A stretch of 64,000 nt of DNA from Diphasiastrum complanatum (lineage: Eukaryota > Streptophyta > Lycopodiopsida > Lycopodiales > Lycopodiaceae), in NCBI GenBank assembly GCA_029204225.1, contig CM055113.1, positions 20,109,798 through 20,173,797 of the forward strand, read 5' to 3'. Made by a program: the position numbers and the translations under genes. Of this stretch, positions 21,976-33,575 are shown one piece after another. The notes below the pieces were generated by a model that worked only from the letters and a program-made list of their open reading frames with translations, searched no databases and was not told where the DNA came from. How positions within the stretch are numbered: the stretch's first letter is position 1; the number at the start of each line of letters is the position of its first letter.

Positions 21976-22479
21976 TTATCGTAGAGAGCGTCTCTGCAGA
22001 GAACGTTCTTCTACGGGTTGAATTTCTTGCTTGGAGAGTTTGGTCAGTTGAAGTGACAGCCCAGAGGTGGCTGCTATTCTCAGAATTGATCTGCCACTGT
22101 TCATAGTACATAGTACTACATACCTTGTTCAATATAATACAGAGGATCTAGAATCCTTACTAGCTAGTTGAAGAGGTTGTAAAGTATGAACAATGTGTCA
22201 ATGACTCTGTATATGGATATCACTACCATGGAGTAGCGTTCAATACTTATAACAAGAGCTGAATTTGCAGCAGCGCAACAAGCGTAACAGCTAACTCACT
22301 CAAGTGATAGTCATTTAGGACTCAGGAATACCGAATCAAAAAGTCATAGCTGTTGAGAACTTAGAAGTACAAGAAGTGCAAGCTACTGCTCATTCACTCG
22401 AATCGAAGGCATTTAGAACTCACGAGTACAAGAAGTGCAAGTAAGTGAAAAGGGACACCTGGCGTGAGATATCGATGAC
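21976..22479 (+). other. Upstream region of the GDSL lipase gene
   Basis: There is no repeat match to the rest of the window. It contains a short local duplication (AAGTACAAGAAGTGCAAG at about 22,365 and 22,425). It is probably part of the 5' region of the lipase gene that follows. Confidence 0.4.
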
Positions 22480-22482
22480 ACT

Positions 22483-22512
22483 CTCTCTCTCTCTCACACA
22501 CACACACACAAA
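22483..22512. repeat. CT/CA microsatellite
   Basis: A (CT)n tract runs straight into a (CA)n tract, just upstream of a TATA box in the lipase promoter. Confidence 0.9.
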
Positions 22513-22518
22513 CACGCA

Positions 22519-22526
22519 TATATATA
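22519..22526 (+). promoter_or_regulatory. TATA box of the GDSL lipase gene
   Basis: TATATATA followed by G, 174 bp upstream of the ATG at 22,700. The spacing and the flanking CT-rich sequence are usual for plant promoters. Confidence 0.55.
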
Positions 22527-22699
22527 GTTGGTGGCACCTTACCGGAGCTTACTACACAGGGGAGACGGGAAATCATTTTTGCCTAGAATACATCAGCTAT
22601 AGCCTGGAGTCTGAGATTGTCCATGCAAGTTTATAGATGCTGCTACTTTCTGAGCTGGAGAAAAGCAGAAGATAATTGAAGTTACGAGAATATACGAAG

Positions 22700-23918
22700 A
22701 TGGCTCTTGGAGTATTGCCAGCGATGAGTGTCATAGCTCTTCTCAGCTTAGTTATGCTACAACCTTCTACTCATGCAAGTCAAGTTCCGGCGTTTTAATT
22801 TTCGTCTTTGGAGATTCCTCTGTCGATACGGGCAACAACAACTATTTGCCCAATAGTCTGACTAGAGCAGATAATCCTCCTTATGGTAGAGATTTTGATC
22901 CTCCAGGTCCAACAGGAAGATTTTGCAATGGCAAACTTACTGATGATTACATAGGTAGGTGCACCAATGACTTCATCCAAATTTTGTGGCATTGATCGTT
23001 GTATTGTACCTAAAAGTAAATATTCTTTATCTAGTCGTAGAGTGTCAATTAATTACGGCCTGGGGAGATAATTAATCTGATTGTGATCTTGATATTTCAC
23101 AGCTGAATTTCTGGGCCTTCCATATCCCATAGATTTGTACAACCCTCAAGCACAAGGCCAGAAGCTCCTCCAAGGTGTTAATTTTGCATCAGCGGGTTCA
23201 GGCCTTCTTGACCAAACCGGAAATGCAACCGTAAGTGACGACTGGCAACTCTGGTTGCCAGTTTGAGCTTGAGATCAGTGGGGTGTGAGTACGGGCATGA
23301 TTGCCAATCTAGTATCATTTAGTATCATCTAGTATCAAATAGACTTAACGCCTTGTATACTCCGCATAGATGATCAGTCATATTAGATCCCTCGTTGTTT
23401 AGTTTTATAGGTTATATTATATACTCATGTACTGACTAAGCGCTTATGATGGACATATATAGGGTTCTATCTCTTTTTTGAAGCAGTTGCAGAATTTTAT
23501 AGATGTCCTGAGAAATATATCACAATCAATCGGCCAAGGAAATGCGACAAAATTGATTGCCGGCTCCATTTTCCTGATCAGCAGCGGAGGTAACGATTTG
23601 CTCGATTACCAGCTAAATGTGAGCCAAAGAGCACAGTTCAATGCAAAGCAATTTAATTCACTGCTGGTCTCAAAAGCACTGAACTACAATCAGGTAAGCT
23701 ATCTTTTTGCTTCGAGATTTTGCATAATCCACGTCGTGATGACGATCTGATATTGCCTCTATCGACAGACTCTTTACAACTTGGGCGCTAGAAAGATGGT
23801 AATTGTATCCTCTGCTCCACTTGGGTGCCTGCCAGTAGCTCTCACCGTGTTCCATAGCCCAGATGGAAGCTGTATTCGAAGAATAAACTCCCAAGGTGTT
23901 AATTTTGCATCAACGGGT
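22700..23918 (+). pseudogene. GDSL esterase/lipase, exons 1-4, broken
   Basis: ATG at 22,700 opens a signal peptide (MALGVLPAMSVIALLSLVML, cut expected after THA). A one-base shift in a T run creates a TAA at 22,796-22,798 just before block I FVFGDSSVDTGNNN, which holds the catalytic Ser. Exon 1 ends at 22,954. Exon 2 (23,103-23,230) holds block II GVNFASAGSG, exon 3 (23,463-23,693) holds block III GGNDLLDY, and exon 4 starts at 23,769 (LYNLGARKMVIVSSAPLGCL). All introns are GT-AG. Exon 4 breaks at about 23,895, where it is fused to a repeat of exon-2 sequence. The last exon with the catalytic Asp-His (block V) is missing. An inverted partial copy is at 55,152-55,926. Such enzymes are secreted ester hydrolases. 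Confidence 0.93.
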
Positions 23919-24399
23919 GATAGTAGATATCTATCCGTTTACGATGGTTGATATTCAAATAGACGCTTTGCTTCTAGGGTCGAATAGATTCTGTTCGCAA
24001 ATTATTTGCGACAGTTCATCTCTTCGTCTCAGCTTCGTGTTTCGCGAATTGTTCATGACACTTGTCTGTTCGCGACATTTTTGTCTTTCGTGAATTGTTC
24101 ACGACAGATGACAACTTTGAGCATGAAGAAGAAATTCGGAATATTTCGCGAACTGTTCACGACAGGTGAGCTTGAAGAACCGTCTAGAAGATTTCGTGAA
24201 TTGTTCGCGACAATTTCGCGACATCTGAGATTTTCGCGACAAGATTCTATTCGCGAATCTTGTGAGCTTCAACAAGAAAGCCAATAGCTTCTGCAAGAAA
24301 CTATTTCGTGAATCTTTCGACTTGATTGCAAGACAAATTTTGAGAATCCTTCGAGGTTGATCACGAATAAAAATGTTTCCAGTTCACGTTCATTTCTTT
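23919..24399. repeat. Copia 3' tail repeat, copy 1, rich in TTCGCGAA words
   Basis: Many copies of TTCGCGAATTGTTCGCGACA-like words are present. The stretch from about 24,062 to 24,466 matches 24,945-25,373 as a direct repeat that includes the very end of a copia pol frame (LDKG*). It is the 3' untranslated/LTR start of the copia whose RNase H lies between the repeats. Confidence 0.75.
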
Positions 24400-24950
24400 C
24401 TCATCCTTTGTCAAATAAATTGTGCACTTTGTTAGTAGAATCAAGATCTGTTTGATCAGTTGTTCTACGGCTCCCTCTCAAAGTGGGCAGTTGGATTAAT
24501 CCCAATCTTCTTCGTTGCTTCTCGAACAAAGCTTTACTGAGTGGCTTCGTAAAGATATCAGTTGTCATTTTCTCTATGAGTATGAAGACTATCTTCAGTA
24601 TCTTCTTCTTGACTAAGTCCCGAATCACATGATACTTGATAGCTTGTGCTTCATTTTCGAGTGAAATACAAGATCTTTTGTAAGATAGATTGCTGAAGTG
24701 TTATCCAATAACAAGACATAAGGTTCAGAAATAAAATCATCAAATCCTTCCAACATCTGTTTGATCCAAATCAGCTCAATTGCCATCTTGGCTGCTGCTA
24801 CATATTCTGCTTCACAGGAAAATTGAGCTACTGTTGTTTGCTTTTTGCTTATCCAGAGAATGGTTGCGCCAGATGCCAAAGTACAACCTCTTGAAATACT
24901 TTTGCTATCATCCTTCATGGATGCCCAACTTGTGTCACTGTAAGATTCGA
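24400..24950 (-). pseudogene. copia-F RNase H and pol C-terminus
   Basis: Reverse translation gives ESYSDTSWASMKDDSKSISR, then FSCEAEYVAAAKMAIELIWI, LLLDNTSAIYLTKDLVFHSK and KMTTDIFTKPLSKALFEKQR: the canonical copia RNase H (S-E-A-E-Y, D-N-x-S-A and T-K-P-L). A frame slip at about 24,625 separates the two halves. The fragment is flanked by the direct repeats at 24.06 and 24.95 kb, so a tandem duplication has trapped it. Confidence 0.9.
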
Positions 24951-25373
24951 TGTGAATTGTTCACGAAAGATGACAACTTTGAGTATGAAGAAAAAATTCA
25001 GAATATTTTGTGAACTGTTCGTGACAGTTTCATAACAGGTGAGCTTGAAGAACAGTCCAGAAGATCTCGCGAATTGTTCACAACAATTTCGTGACATCTG
25101 AGGTTTGAACAAGAAACAGAGTATTTCACGACAAGATTTTGTTCGCGAATCTTTTGAGCTTCAACAAGAAAGCCATAAGCTTCTACAAGAAACTGTTTTG
25201 TGGATCTTTTGAGAATCTTTCGAGTTGACTACAAGACAAATTTCGAGAAATCCTTCGAGGTTGATCACGAATAAAAATGTTTTGAGTTTCCATTCGTTTC
25301 TTTCTCATCCTTTGTCAAGTAAACTGCGCGCTTTGTTAGTAGAATCAAGATCTGTCTGATCAGCTGTTCTACA
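24945..25373. repeat. Copia 3' tail repeat, copy 2
   Basis: Direct copy of 24,062-24,466 with scattered differences, including the same terminal pol codons (TNKARSLLDKG). It carries the same TTCGCGAA-type words, partly decayed to TTTGTGAA. Confidence 0.85.
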
Positions 25374-26069
25374 TTCATAACAGACAAAAATCGAAATTGT
25401 CAACCTTTGACACCTTCGATTGTTCGTTGTCGTTGTCAAATCCACCTATTACGCGATTCTCATATATTTTTGCAGACTATGTAGAAAACTGTAGAACTAG
25501 ATAAATGAATGGTAGGATTATGGGAGAATAATCAAGCACTCTTGCTTAATCTGAATCCATGAATGCCTTGACTTTTAAACTTAGTTTTGCACAAAACTTG
25601 TTACATCCAAGCTTAATGCCTTAGTAAAAATATCAATCGTCATGTCTTGCGTTTGACAACACTACAAGTTTGCCTCTTTGTTGAGAACTTTGCTTCTGAC
25701 ATAATTCTACTTAATTTCAATTTGCTTACTTCTAAAATGAAACACGGGATTGGTTGGTCAAGCAATAGCAGTTTGATTATCAAAAAATAAAATTTTCGAA
25801 GCATATTGTTCAGACAAACATCCGAGAGCAAACTTCTCAGCCATATTGTTTTCTTCATAGCTTGAGAGGCTATGATATACTCTGATTGAGTAGATGACAG
25901 AGAAATTTGCTTGCGATTGTTCCATGAAATTGAGTCTTTGTCGAGGAAGAACGTCAATATGGATGTGGATTTAAGAGTGTCTACATCTCCTAATGTTATG
26001 GCCATATTCAATTAAGGATTTGGAATAGTTCTAATATGGTACATAGGACCTTCGATATTCAATATTTTT
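25374..26069 (-). pseudogene. copia-I RNase H end and start of its 3' LTR
   Basis: Reverse translation at 26,011-25,640 reads GDVDTLKSTSILTFFLDKDS, SISWNNRKQISLSSTQSEYI and QAMKKTIWLRSLLSDV: copia RNase H with the expected S-x-x-E-Y changed to SSTQSEY. The end near 25,620-25,540 corresponds to the TKALSL-type tail and to a polypurine/LTR junction (TGCTTGATTATTCTCCC). The same tail and LTR start are found at 63,933-64,000, so two copies of this family are present. Confidence 0.8.
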
Positions 26070-26645
26070 TGTTATGTCTTGATTTAATTCTATATCAATG
26101 CTAGTTTTTAGCTAATAACCTTGAGAGGACCCATATGTGGAGCAGTGCATGACTTGTGACAGTTGTATGCATGTGGATAGCATGGGATATGTGACTTATT
26201 GTTTAGATGGACAACATGGGAGATTGCATGGGTGCATGCACAAGTTTATTACCCCTGTGTATACGGGTAGGGACATGCCCTCCTCCATTCTAAGTTCGGC
26301 TTGATTGCTAGTTTCTCTTCTCTCCTTAGGTATTCACTTGCCATGGCTCAGGGGTGAGGTGTTCGAATATATTACAATCACCAAGTGAAGATCTCCTTAA
26401 ATCATGTTACATGCATCCAAAAGGACATCTGTGGAGCAAAACCACCCAAACAACAAGAACTGGCTAGTCAAAACCTTGACCACTTCACCCCTATCGATCT
26501 TTTTTTTCATGATTCAGATGTCATGGTGGGATTTAGCAAGTGAAATTTCTGAATGACATGGCATAACTAATAACCCTATACACTGGAGTACCGGCTATCC
26601 ATGTCAGATTATTCCAAATCCCACATAGCGGACATGGACATAACA
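26070..26645 (-). mobile_element. gypsy-C 3' LTR
   Basis: The 576-bp element has 9-bp inverted ends TGTTATGTC (26,070) and GACATAACA (26,645). On the reverse strand it directly follows a polypurine tract (CAAGGGGGGAAGAA), which in turn follows the end of the integrase frame. That makes it the 3' LTR of gypsy-C. Confidence 0.8.
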
Positions 26646-26659
26646 TTCTTCCCCCCTTG

Positions 26660-28360
26660 AATGACTCATGTCCTTAGAAGTGAAAACTAGAAAGTTATTC
26701 TTTATGTTATCAACCCTTTTTCACAAATCATCATTCTCAGCGTCCCTCCCACCTAATCAAGCACTCAGATATAGAATGATTTCTCAATTGTTTATCTCTA
26801 GTTCTAAGCACTCTTCCAAGTTTCAAAGGTAAATTAAGAGATAAATCCTTCAAGTGGGTAAGATCCTCATCAAATCCAACTACATCACCTTCATGTAAAC
26901 TTAATTCTAACCGGCATATATGAAACACTAGGTGAGCAACCGACTTATCCTGAAGATCAAGTTCGTAAGCTAAAGAACCAATTTTATTTATAATCCGAAA
27001 TGGTCCACAATATCTGGTAGACAACTTATAATGCTTACCGGTATGCATAATCTTACAATCTTTTGAAATTCTAAGATATACCCAGTCATCAACTTTAAAA
27101 TCTCCGGGAGACCTCTTAAGATCGGCATAGTGCTTAGCTCTATCATGAGCACTACGAATACTATTACGTGTCACTTGCAACATTTCTTGCATGTCACGTG
27201 TCATTATGGATACTATCATGAGCACTACAAATACTATCACGTGTCACTTGCAACATTTCTTGCATATCATGCAAGAAATCCGCAACTTTCTGGATCTTAA
27301 CATATTTTGTTTTTACATTTACCAGAGATCTAGGTTGAAAATCGTATATAAGCATAAACAAATTATAACCTGAAGCAGAATGTTTTCTACTATTGTAAGC
27401 AAACTCAATTAAATGAATGTAATTCTCCCATTGTGACTGTCTATGAGACATATAAGTCCTCAACATATCCTCCATAGTCTGATTAGTTATTTTCGTCTGG
27501 ACATCTGATTTAGGATAATCAATAGAACTAAAACTAAGTGATGTTTCTAGCTTATGAAATACAGCTGACCAAAAGTTACCCTGTAAACTTAAAATCAAAA
27601 TTTTTTCTTCACAATTTTTATGGTATATTCTTCATATTTTAAACCAATAGACAAATTACAAATTCTCAATAAATACTCCTTCATAATCTAAATAGAGGTC
27701 TACAATTACTAGTTTTTGAAGCAAAAACTTGCTTGAGCATTTTCTATTTTGACATTGAGAGATTGAAATTAATCGTTCTAATCCATATAGCATGGTTGAG
27801 GGCCTCCACTGAATAATATCAATTTCAATACTATCAATGGAATCTTACTCAAAACTTGTTAGCTAGAAGATTTAAAATCGTTAGTGACTTGCTCAAAGTA
27901 GCAAAACTAGAGTTTCAGAGGTTCAGAGGGCACATTTCTTCTGGGTATGAACATAACTAGATTAGTTAACCTATTCACTACAACCCAAATATAATCATTC
28001 TAACGTTGGGTCTTTGGAAGTCCAACTTCAAAATTCATAGATATGTTTTCCATCATTTCTAAGGAATATCTAAAGGATGCAACAACCTTCTAACCTTTAA
28101 GCATTCTGCTTTGGCTACCTGGCAAGGTTTACATTTAACTACATAAACTCAACAAATGGCTTGAGTTTTGGCCAATAAAACTCTCTTCTGACCGAGTCCA
28201 AAGTCCTGTGTATACCTAGATGACCTAAATAGGGCACGTCATGACAATAAATAATTCTCTTCTCTATCTCATCATCCACTAGTACACAAACTTTCTCATT
28301 CCGAAATAGCAAACCGCCTCAGATGGAAAACTATTCCATTGTCTTCTTATCTTTCTTAAA
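26660..28360 (-). pseudogene. gypsy-C integrase with chromodomain-like tail
   Basis: On the reverse strand the order is: zinc-binding domain near 28,340-28,090 (YCHDVPYLGHLGIHRTLDSV, REFYWPKLKPFVEF, then CxxC as CKPCQ-like with a stop), a decayed core, then HKLETSLSFSSIDYPKSD and the end of the core (27,598-27,194; GQTE reads VQTK, so the catalytic Glu is lost in this copy). The tail has HDRAKHYADLKRSPGDFKVD, WVYLRISKDCKIMHTGKHYK and FRIINKIGSLAYELDLQD, a gypsy SH3-like tail. It ends WEGRDAENDDL close to the polypurine tract. RT, RNase H and gag are missing. Confidence 0.9.
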
Positions 28361-28867
28361 AACCTGAGATCCCTGTGAATTAATCTCTATCCCATTCTCA
28401 TTTTTCCCAGTCTCAACCATTTTCCAAATGCGACCAAAATGAGAATCTGTTTTACACATATGCATTGGTCCATGAGTGATTTCCATCTCCACATACAAAG
28501 GGTTTTCCCATCTATGGGAGAAATAATGTAGATGGATTCAAGAGATTCACACAATTTTGAAAAACTTTGCTATCTAGTTCTATATGACTAGAAGATATAT
28601 CTACCTAATAGTTCTATGGTCGTATGATTTTTTTTTTTGCAAATTTGCTATCATGCTAACAATACTATCAAATGATCGATCTAGCCTGCTATTTGGCGCT
28701 ATTTCAAATGTCATACAGAGCCATGGTAGTTCTAATAGATAGTTGGTTAGTTTGATCAGTCAGTTAGAAAAGTGAATAAGAAATATTTAGAACTACATAT
28801 AACAAACAAAGATCGTTAACTAAACCATGAATCCAAACTTAATGAACTAGTATGAACTATATCAGAG
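28361..28867. other. No feature recognised
   Basis: AT-rich sequence between the gypsy-C zinc-binding region and the next LTR. It may contain more decayed gypsy-C pol, but I see no motif I can name. Confidence 0.35.
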
Positions 28868-29606
28868 TGTTGGAGGGTTTGCGGATCGGCAACTCTAACC
28901 CTAGTTAATAAATGAGAGGGATTTGGCACCCTACGTGTGTAAGTCCAACCTGATGATCACATAGTTACTTGATTAATTAGAAGTCAATAAAAGGACTTTA
29001 GCCTTTCTGCGGGACCTTTAATATCATAGGGCCTAATAGTCAAGTTAGCGAATAAAATAGGGGTCCCCACCAAAATTCAAATTTAAATTGGTTCCCTCCA
29101 TGAGTTTCCTCCACTTTTTGAATCTTAGGGTAGATATTGGCCAATAGGATTTGAGGCCAATCCACTATAAAGAGTGGTAATTTCAAATCATTTGTACATG
29201 TTCTCTTCATTTCAATACAAGCAGGTTGGCCCTCTTATGAAATGGATATGGAATGTCCTTGCTCTCCATCTTTCCTCCTCTAGCTCTCATGTTTTCTTTG
29301 GATTTGCTATTTGTTGGATGTGATGCTTATTGAGATTATATGTTCTTATGCTCTTTTTTTTTGTGTGTGTGAGAGAGAGAGAGAGAGAAGAGTAAGTTTC
29401 TATTGTTGTGGATCTAGTATTAATTGATGTAATGTTAATGGATCTTAGTGTTAATGATGAATCATATGCACATGCTGAATTATGAAATATGCTATTGCTC
29501 TCATGGAAACGAATTTCCGCGTGACAACTAGTTAATCCTCATCATCTCCTTAATGCTTGTTTGCTTGGATCTAGGGTTGAGAGAAGAATAGGAAATGCCC
29601 ACTACA
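28868..29606 (+). mobile_element. gypsy-4 5' LTR (Athila/Tat-like primer site)
   Basis: It begins TGTTGGAGGG and ends CACTACA, five bases before a primer binding word TGGTGCCGTTGCC. A TATA box (CACTATAAAGAG) is near 29,165 with ACAAGC-rich sequence after it. The 739-bp length is inferred from one copy, so the left edge is less certain than the right. Confidence 0.65.
29361..29392. repeat. TG/AG microsatellite
   Basis: A T run, then (GT)n, then (GA)n, within the gypsy-4 LTR. Confidence 0.9.
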
Positions 29607-29610
29607 ATTT

Positions 29611-29623
29611 TGGTGCCGTTGCC
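29611..29623 (+). promoter_or_regulatory. gypsy-4 primer binding site
   Basis: TGGTGCCGTTGCC on the forward strand is close to the TGGCGCCGTTGCC site of Athila-type gypsy elements. Confidence 0.8.
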
Positions 29624-30153
29624 GGAAAGCTATGCCAATTTTTTAGTTTTCAACATGTTTGGATGGATGTTAGCTTGCATTTAGACATCTTGTTTTGGCA
29701 TTTTAGGATTAAATTGGGAGAGATCTTGCTTGATTTGAGTGGATTTTCTTGTTTGAAATCTAATTTGATTATTGAGCAGGGAAAGCCATATAGATCACCA
29801 TTCTTAAGATCCATTTGGATCTGAGAAATAAGAGAAAACAAAGAAAATCATTCATTTATGCCATTTTAGTGACAAAGGAGGCAAAATCGTCATTAGTCTT
29901 GATAACTTTTTGTTCCCTGGCAAAGAACCTTCGCCGAGTTGCAAACAACACCGCCTTCATACATAAATTTTTTAGTTTGAAGGGCGAAGAAAATTTTTAA
30001 CATATTTGCAGAAACAGAACAAAAACCATCACAAAACCATAAAAAACCCTAAAAAACAAAAAAAAGAACCTTCGTCCGTTTCACTGGACATAGGTGTGAT
30101 TCAGAACTATCTACTGTCAGGTTAGCGAAGGTTAATACCAAAATTAGAAGGCC
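29624..30153 (+). other. gypsy-4 leader, truncated
   Basis: The leader follows the primer site and holds two short open frames without recognisable motifs. It ends where D2 copy 2 begins. Confidence 0.45.
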
Positions 30154-33100
30154 AAGGTTTATAAGAAAGGTTATAGAGAGGGTTATAGAGAGGGGAGGGT
30201 CAAGCAAGCCAAGAGGCATTCCAAAATACTTTGCTCATCGAGGGTAATAGCGTGACTGATGAAAAAAAGGCCCCTTGGTTTATGGATAGATGAGTAGAGA
30301 AAGCTTTCATTACTCATAAAAAGGAACTAAAAATTCAATAGGCATTACTGCCTCTTGACCATAAATGAGGTGGAAGGGTGTGACCTTCTTGGGAGTGGTA
30401 CGATGTGCCCAGATAGCTAACAACAGCTTGGTTTTCCAATCTGATCTACTTGTCTCAACTATCTTCGTCTGAATCTTGCAGATGGTCTTATAGTGAATTC
30501 TGCTTGGCCATTACATCGAGGATAGTAGGGGGTACTTTTTCGATGTACAACAAGGTAATGGCATAAGAGATTATCAACCACTACATCTAAGAAGTGTGAA
30601 TCTCTATTACTAACAGGCTCGATTAGGACAACCAAACACATAATGATGTTTTCATATAGAGAACGCACGATGATCTTTGCATTGGCGTCCTTTGTGGCTC
30701 TAGCCTCAACCCATTTGGTAGCGTAATCTATGGCAATAAAGATGTAAAAAGCTTGAGTGGTTTTGGCTGCTGGGCTGATGGGCTCAACAAAGTCTAAATC
30801 TCATTTATGGAAATCTTCGTCTTCTATAATTGGGATAAGCGGCGTGAAGTCAGCTTTTTCTGTCTTCTTGTCTCGTTGACAAACATGATCATGATCACAT
30901 GTTTTTATAATAGCAAATGTATCCTTAAACAATGATCGCCACCATAACCCTTCTCGGAGGATGATCTTAACAGTCGCTTCAGTAGAGAAGTGACTACCAC
31001 CAATGCCTTCATGAGCCTGAGATATGATAGGTCGTATCTCAGATTCATAATCGCATCGGCGTATTATTCCGTTAGCATCCCTTCTATATAATTGTCCGGC
31101 GATAAGTTGAAAAAATCCACTTTTATTAAAAATTTGCTTTTGGCTACTTGACTTAGTTCTTCTTTAAGTCGGCGGACAGTGGTAAGGAGTTGAGTGATTT
31201 CCTCAGCCCAAGGTGGAGTGGCATCAATCTGAAAAAGACATGCATCAAGTAGTTCATTGTTGATTGGGATATCGGCCTTTTCAGCATTTGGAGGTCGAGA
31301 CATGTGGTCAGCCATGAAGTGTTGTGTGTCTTTACTTATGACTACCCAGAAGGAGAATTCCTCAAGGATTAACAGCCATCGAGCTATTCGTCTGGTTTTA
31401 CATGATTTATTTACAATATATAATAGGGCTTGATGGTCTGTGTAAAATGCAAAGGTTTGGCCTAGCAAATAATGTTGCACGACGTAGACCATGGCTAGCA
31501 AATAATGTGCTTCACGTTCGATTGTTGTATAGTTTACTTCAGCAGGCACCACTTGTCTGTTCAAGAAACGTATCAGAAAATCTTTGTTATACCCGTCTGG
31601 TTGTGCTAGGATACCGCCAATAGCATACTTACTTGCATAAATATGCACATGAAATTCCTTCATGTAATCAGGAGAACATAGTATTGGCATGGTAGTGAGA
31701 GCGGTCTTGAGTTCCTCAAAAGCTTTTATTCGTTCCTTGGTCCACCTAGGGTCAACCACAACCAAATAAAGGAGCCGCGCCTTGCCGACATAGTCGATTA
31801 TGAAGATGTGGTAGTAGTTAGTATGGCCTAGAAAAACGTACACTTCCTTCACGGTCGCAGGTAAGGGCATCTCAACTATAACTTTGATTTTAGAAGGATC
31901 GGTAGAAATACCGTCCTTTGATATGATATGTTTGAGTACAACCCCATGGGTTACCTAGATTTGGCACTTCTCAGGGTTTAGTGATATTTCAAACCATTGA
32001 CAACGAATGAAGATCTTTTTGAGTGCTTCGAGGTATTTTTCTGCTGAAGAATGCACCCCCAGATCATCAAGATAAATCTCGACGATGCGGTGGAGCAAAT
32101 CTTGAAACGCCATTTGCATGATGCATTGGAACGTGGAAGGGGCGTTGCATAGGGCAAAAGTCATTACGTTGTAGCATAAATGCCATATTTTGTGGCAAAA
32201 GCCATCTTGTGTAGATCCTTAGGGGCTATCTAGACTAGGAAATAGCCACTAAATCCAATTAAAAAGTTGAAAGCCTCAAATCCTGCCATTTTCTCTAGAG
32301 TTTGTGTTGTTGAGGGTGTGAAGTTTTTAGCACGTGTGAACTTCACCACACACCCTACAGGACCTTACTGAGGTGTTGTGATTGTAGAAGATTGATCAAA
32401 GAACAATATGCTTGAAAAATCTAAGGCATGAGTACAATGGCATACATCTGATGAAAAAATCTAACTCTTCACTATGAGAAATGAATGTCAGAAATAATTC
32501 TAACTGTTCAGTATGGGAAAAGGAGGCTGCTCTCGGGTAGAGAGAGAAAATCATACATAGAAAACTCGGGTAGAAAGAGAATGAGTCCAAAACACCAAAA
32601 TCTCAATATTCACAATATGACAAAACATGCTCAGCTTTTCCTACATGAGAGAGACTCGAATTCCTACAGTGGAGTGGCATGGAAAGTCCACTTAATTGAA
32701 CTAATTCACCTACCAGAGATCCACATGTGTAACTGCATGCATGTATGGTGCATATATTGCATGTCAACTCATAAAATTGCCTAGACATATGTAGATCACA
32801 TAAACTACTTTGCATGTTGCATGCACTGATTGCATGTGGCTTGCATGCATTCAGTAAGACTTTGCATGCTATCAAAACATCTGCATGTCATTACAGTTGA
32901 ACCTATCTAACTCAAATCCGAGCTACACTAGAAGGATATGTGTTCAATTCACACTCCTTATATGTACAACATAAAATCTAGTGGAAATTATCATGGTCAT
33001 GACCCCAAACTCGAGATAGGAAGATAATATTTTAATAAACTTCACAAAGGGCAACGGGAAATGGTCTTTTTTAGTAACCGCGTTAAGATTCTTGAGGTCA

Positions 33101-33252
33101 ATGCAGATACGAAGCTTGCCATTTTTCTTGGGCACCAACACAATGGGCGATACCCAATCCGTATGTTGGACTTCATAAATGAAGCCAACATCAAGTAGCT
33201 TCTTAATATCCTCATCGATCCTTTCTCGATAAACATGGTTACAACGGTAAGG
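30154..33252. repeat. Duplicon D2, copy 2
   Basis: It matches 18,653-21,752 in order and orientation, including the nested solo LTR at the same position. Its right side extends further into gypsy RT (to about 33,357), where copy 1 is cut by the GC-rich unit. Confidence 0.92.
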
Positions 33253-33357
33253 CTTATCCCAAATAGGCTTAGAGTTTTCCTTGAGTGGAATGGTATGGAC
33301 TGCTACTTTTTTACAAAGGAAATGGTGGTGCCTCATAGAACGTAATTTGTGGGGCAA
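30290..33357 (-). pseudogene. gypsy-3 pol, D2 copy 2
   Basis: The reverse strand starts near 33,357 with HHHFLCKKVAVHTIPLKENS and KKLLDVGFIYEVQHTDWVSP, then VPKKNGKLRICIDLKNLNAV up to the LTR insertion. RT resumes at 32,316 and shows VEIYLDDLGVHSS (YLDD intact). A single 268-residue frame at 31,870-31,064 covers the RT connection and RNase H (FHVHIYASKYAIGGILAQPD; FYTDHQALLYIVNKSCKTRR). The integrase follows with stops (VSNRDSHFLDVVVDNLL; RCNGQAE). The longer open RNase H frame suggests that this copy is slightly less decayed than copy 1. Confidence 0.93.
32317..33046 (-). mobile_element. Solo LTR of the copia-A family, D2 copy 2
   Basis: A 730-bp LTR with TGTGAAG/CTTCACA ends. The flanks are GAGGG on the left and AAGGG on the right, that is the AAGGG duplication of copy 1 with one substitution. 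The shared site shows that it was duplicated with its host gypsy. Confidence 0.95.
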
Positions 33358-33575
33358 ATTTTTTTTTCGACGTTGAAAGGTGCACGTAAAAAAATTTACT
33401 TTTTTTTACATGCACCTTACCTTCCGCCCGGAAGGTGCGTGTAACAAAAAATTTACGTCAAAAAAAAATGTAAAAACAGAATTCATGCAAGGGAAGGGCG
33501 CCGGCTCCTTGGCCCTTCCGCCCACGGAAGAATGTGCGCCCTCCGGCCTCCACCCTATCTATATTGATTTTCTCT
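33358..33575. repeat. Hairpin-rich repeat, copy 1
   Basis: It contains ACATGCACCTTACCTTCCGC followed by CCGGAAGGTGCGTGTAA, an obvious stem-loop, then poly-A tracts and a GGCCCTTCCGCCCACGGAAG palindromic segment. The same succession is found at 33,975-34,200. There is no coding potential in either strand beyond accidental frames. Confidence 0.75.

Noticed and set aside
22795-22992. Reverse 65-residue frame over lipase exon 1
   Set aside because: Shadow of the lipase coding sequence.
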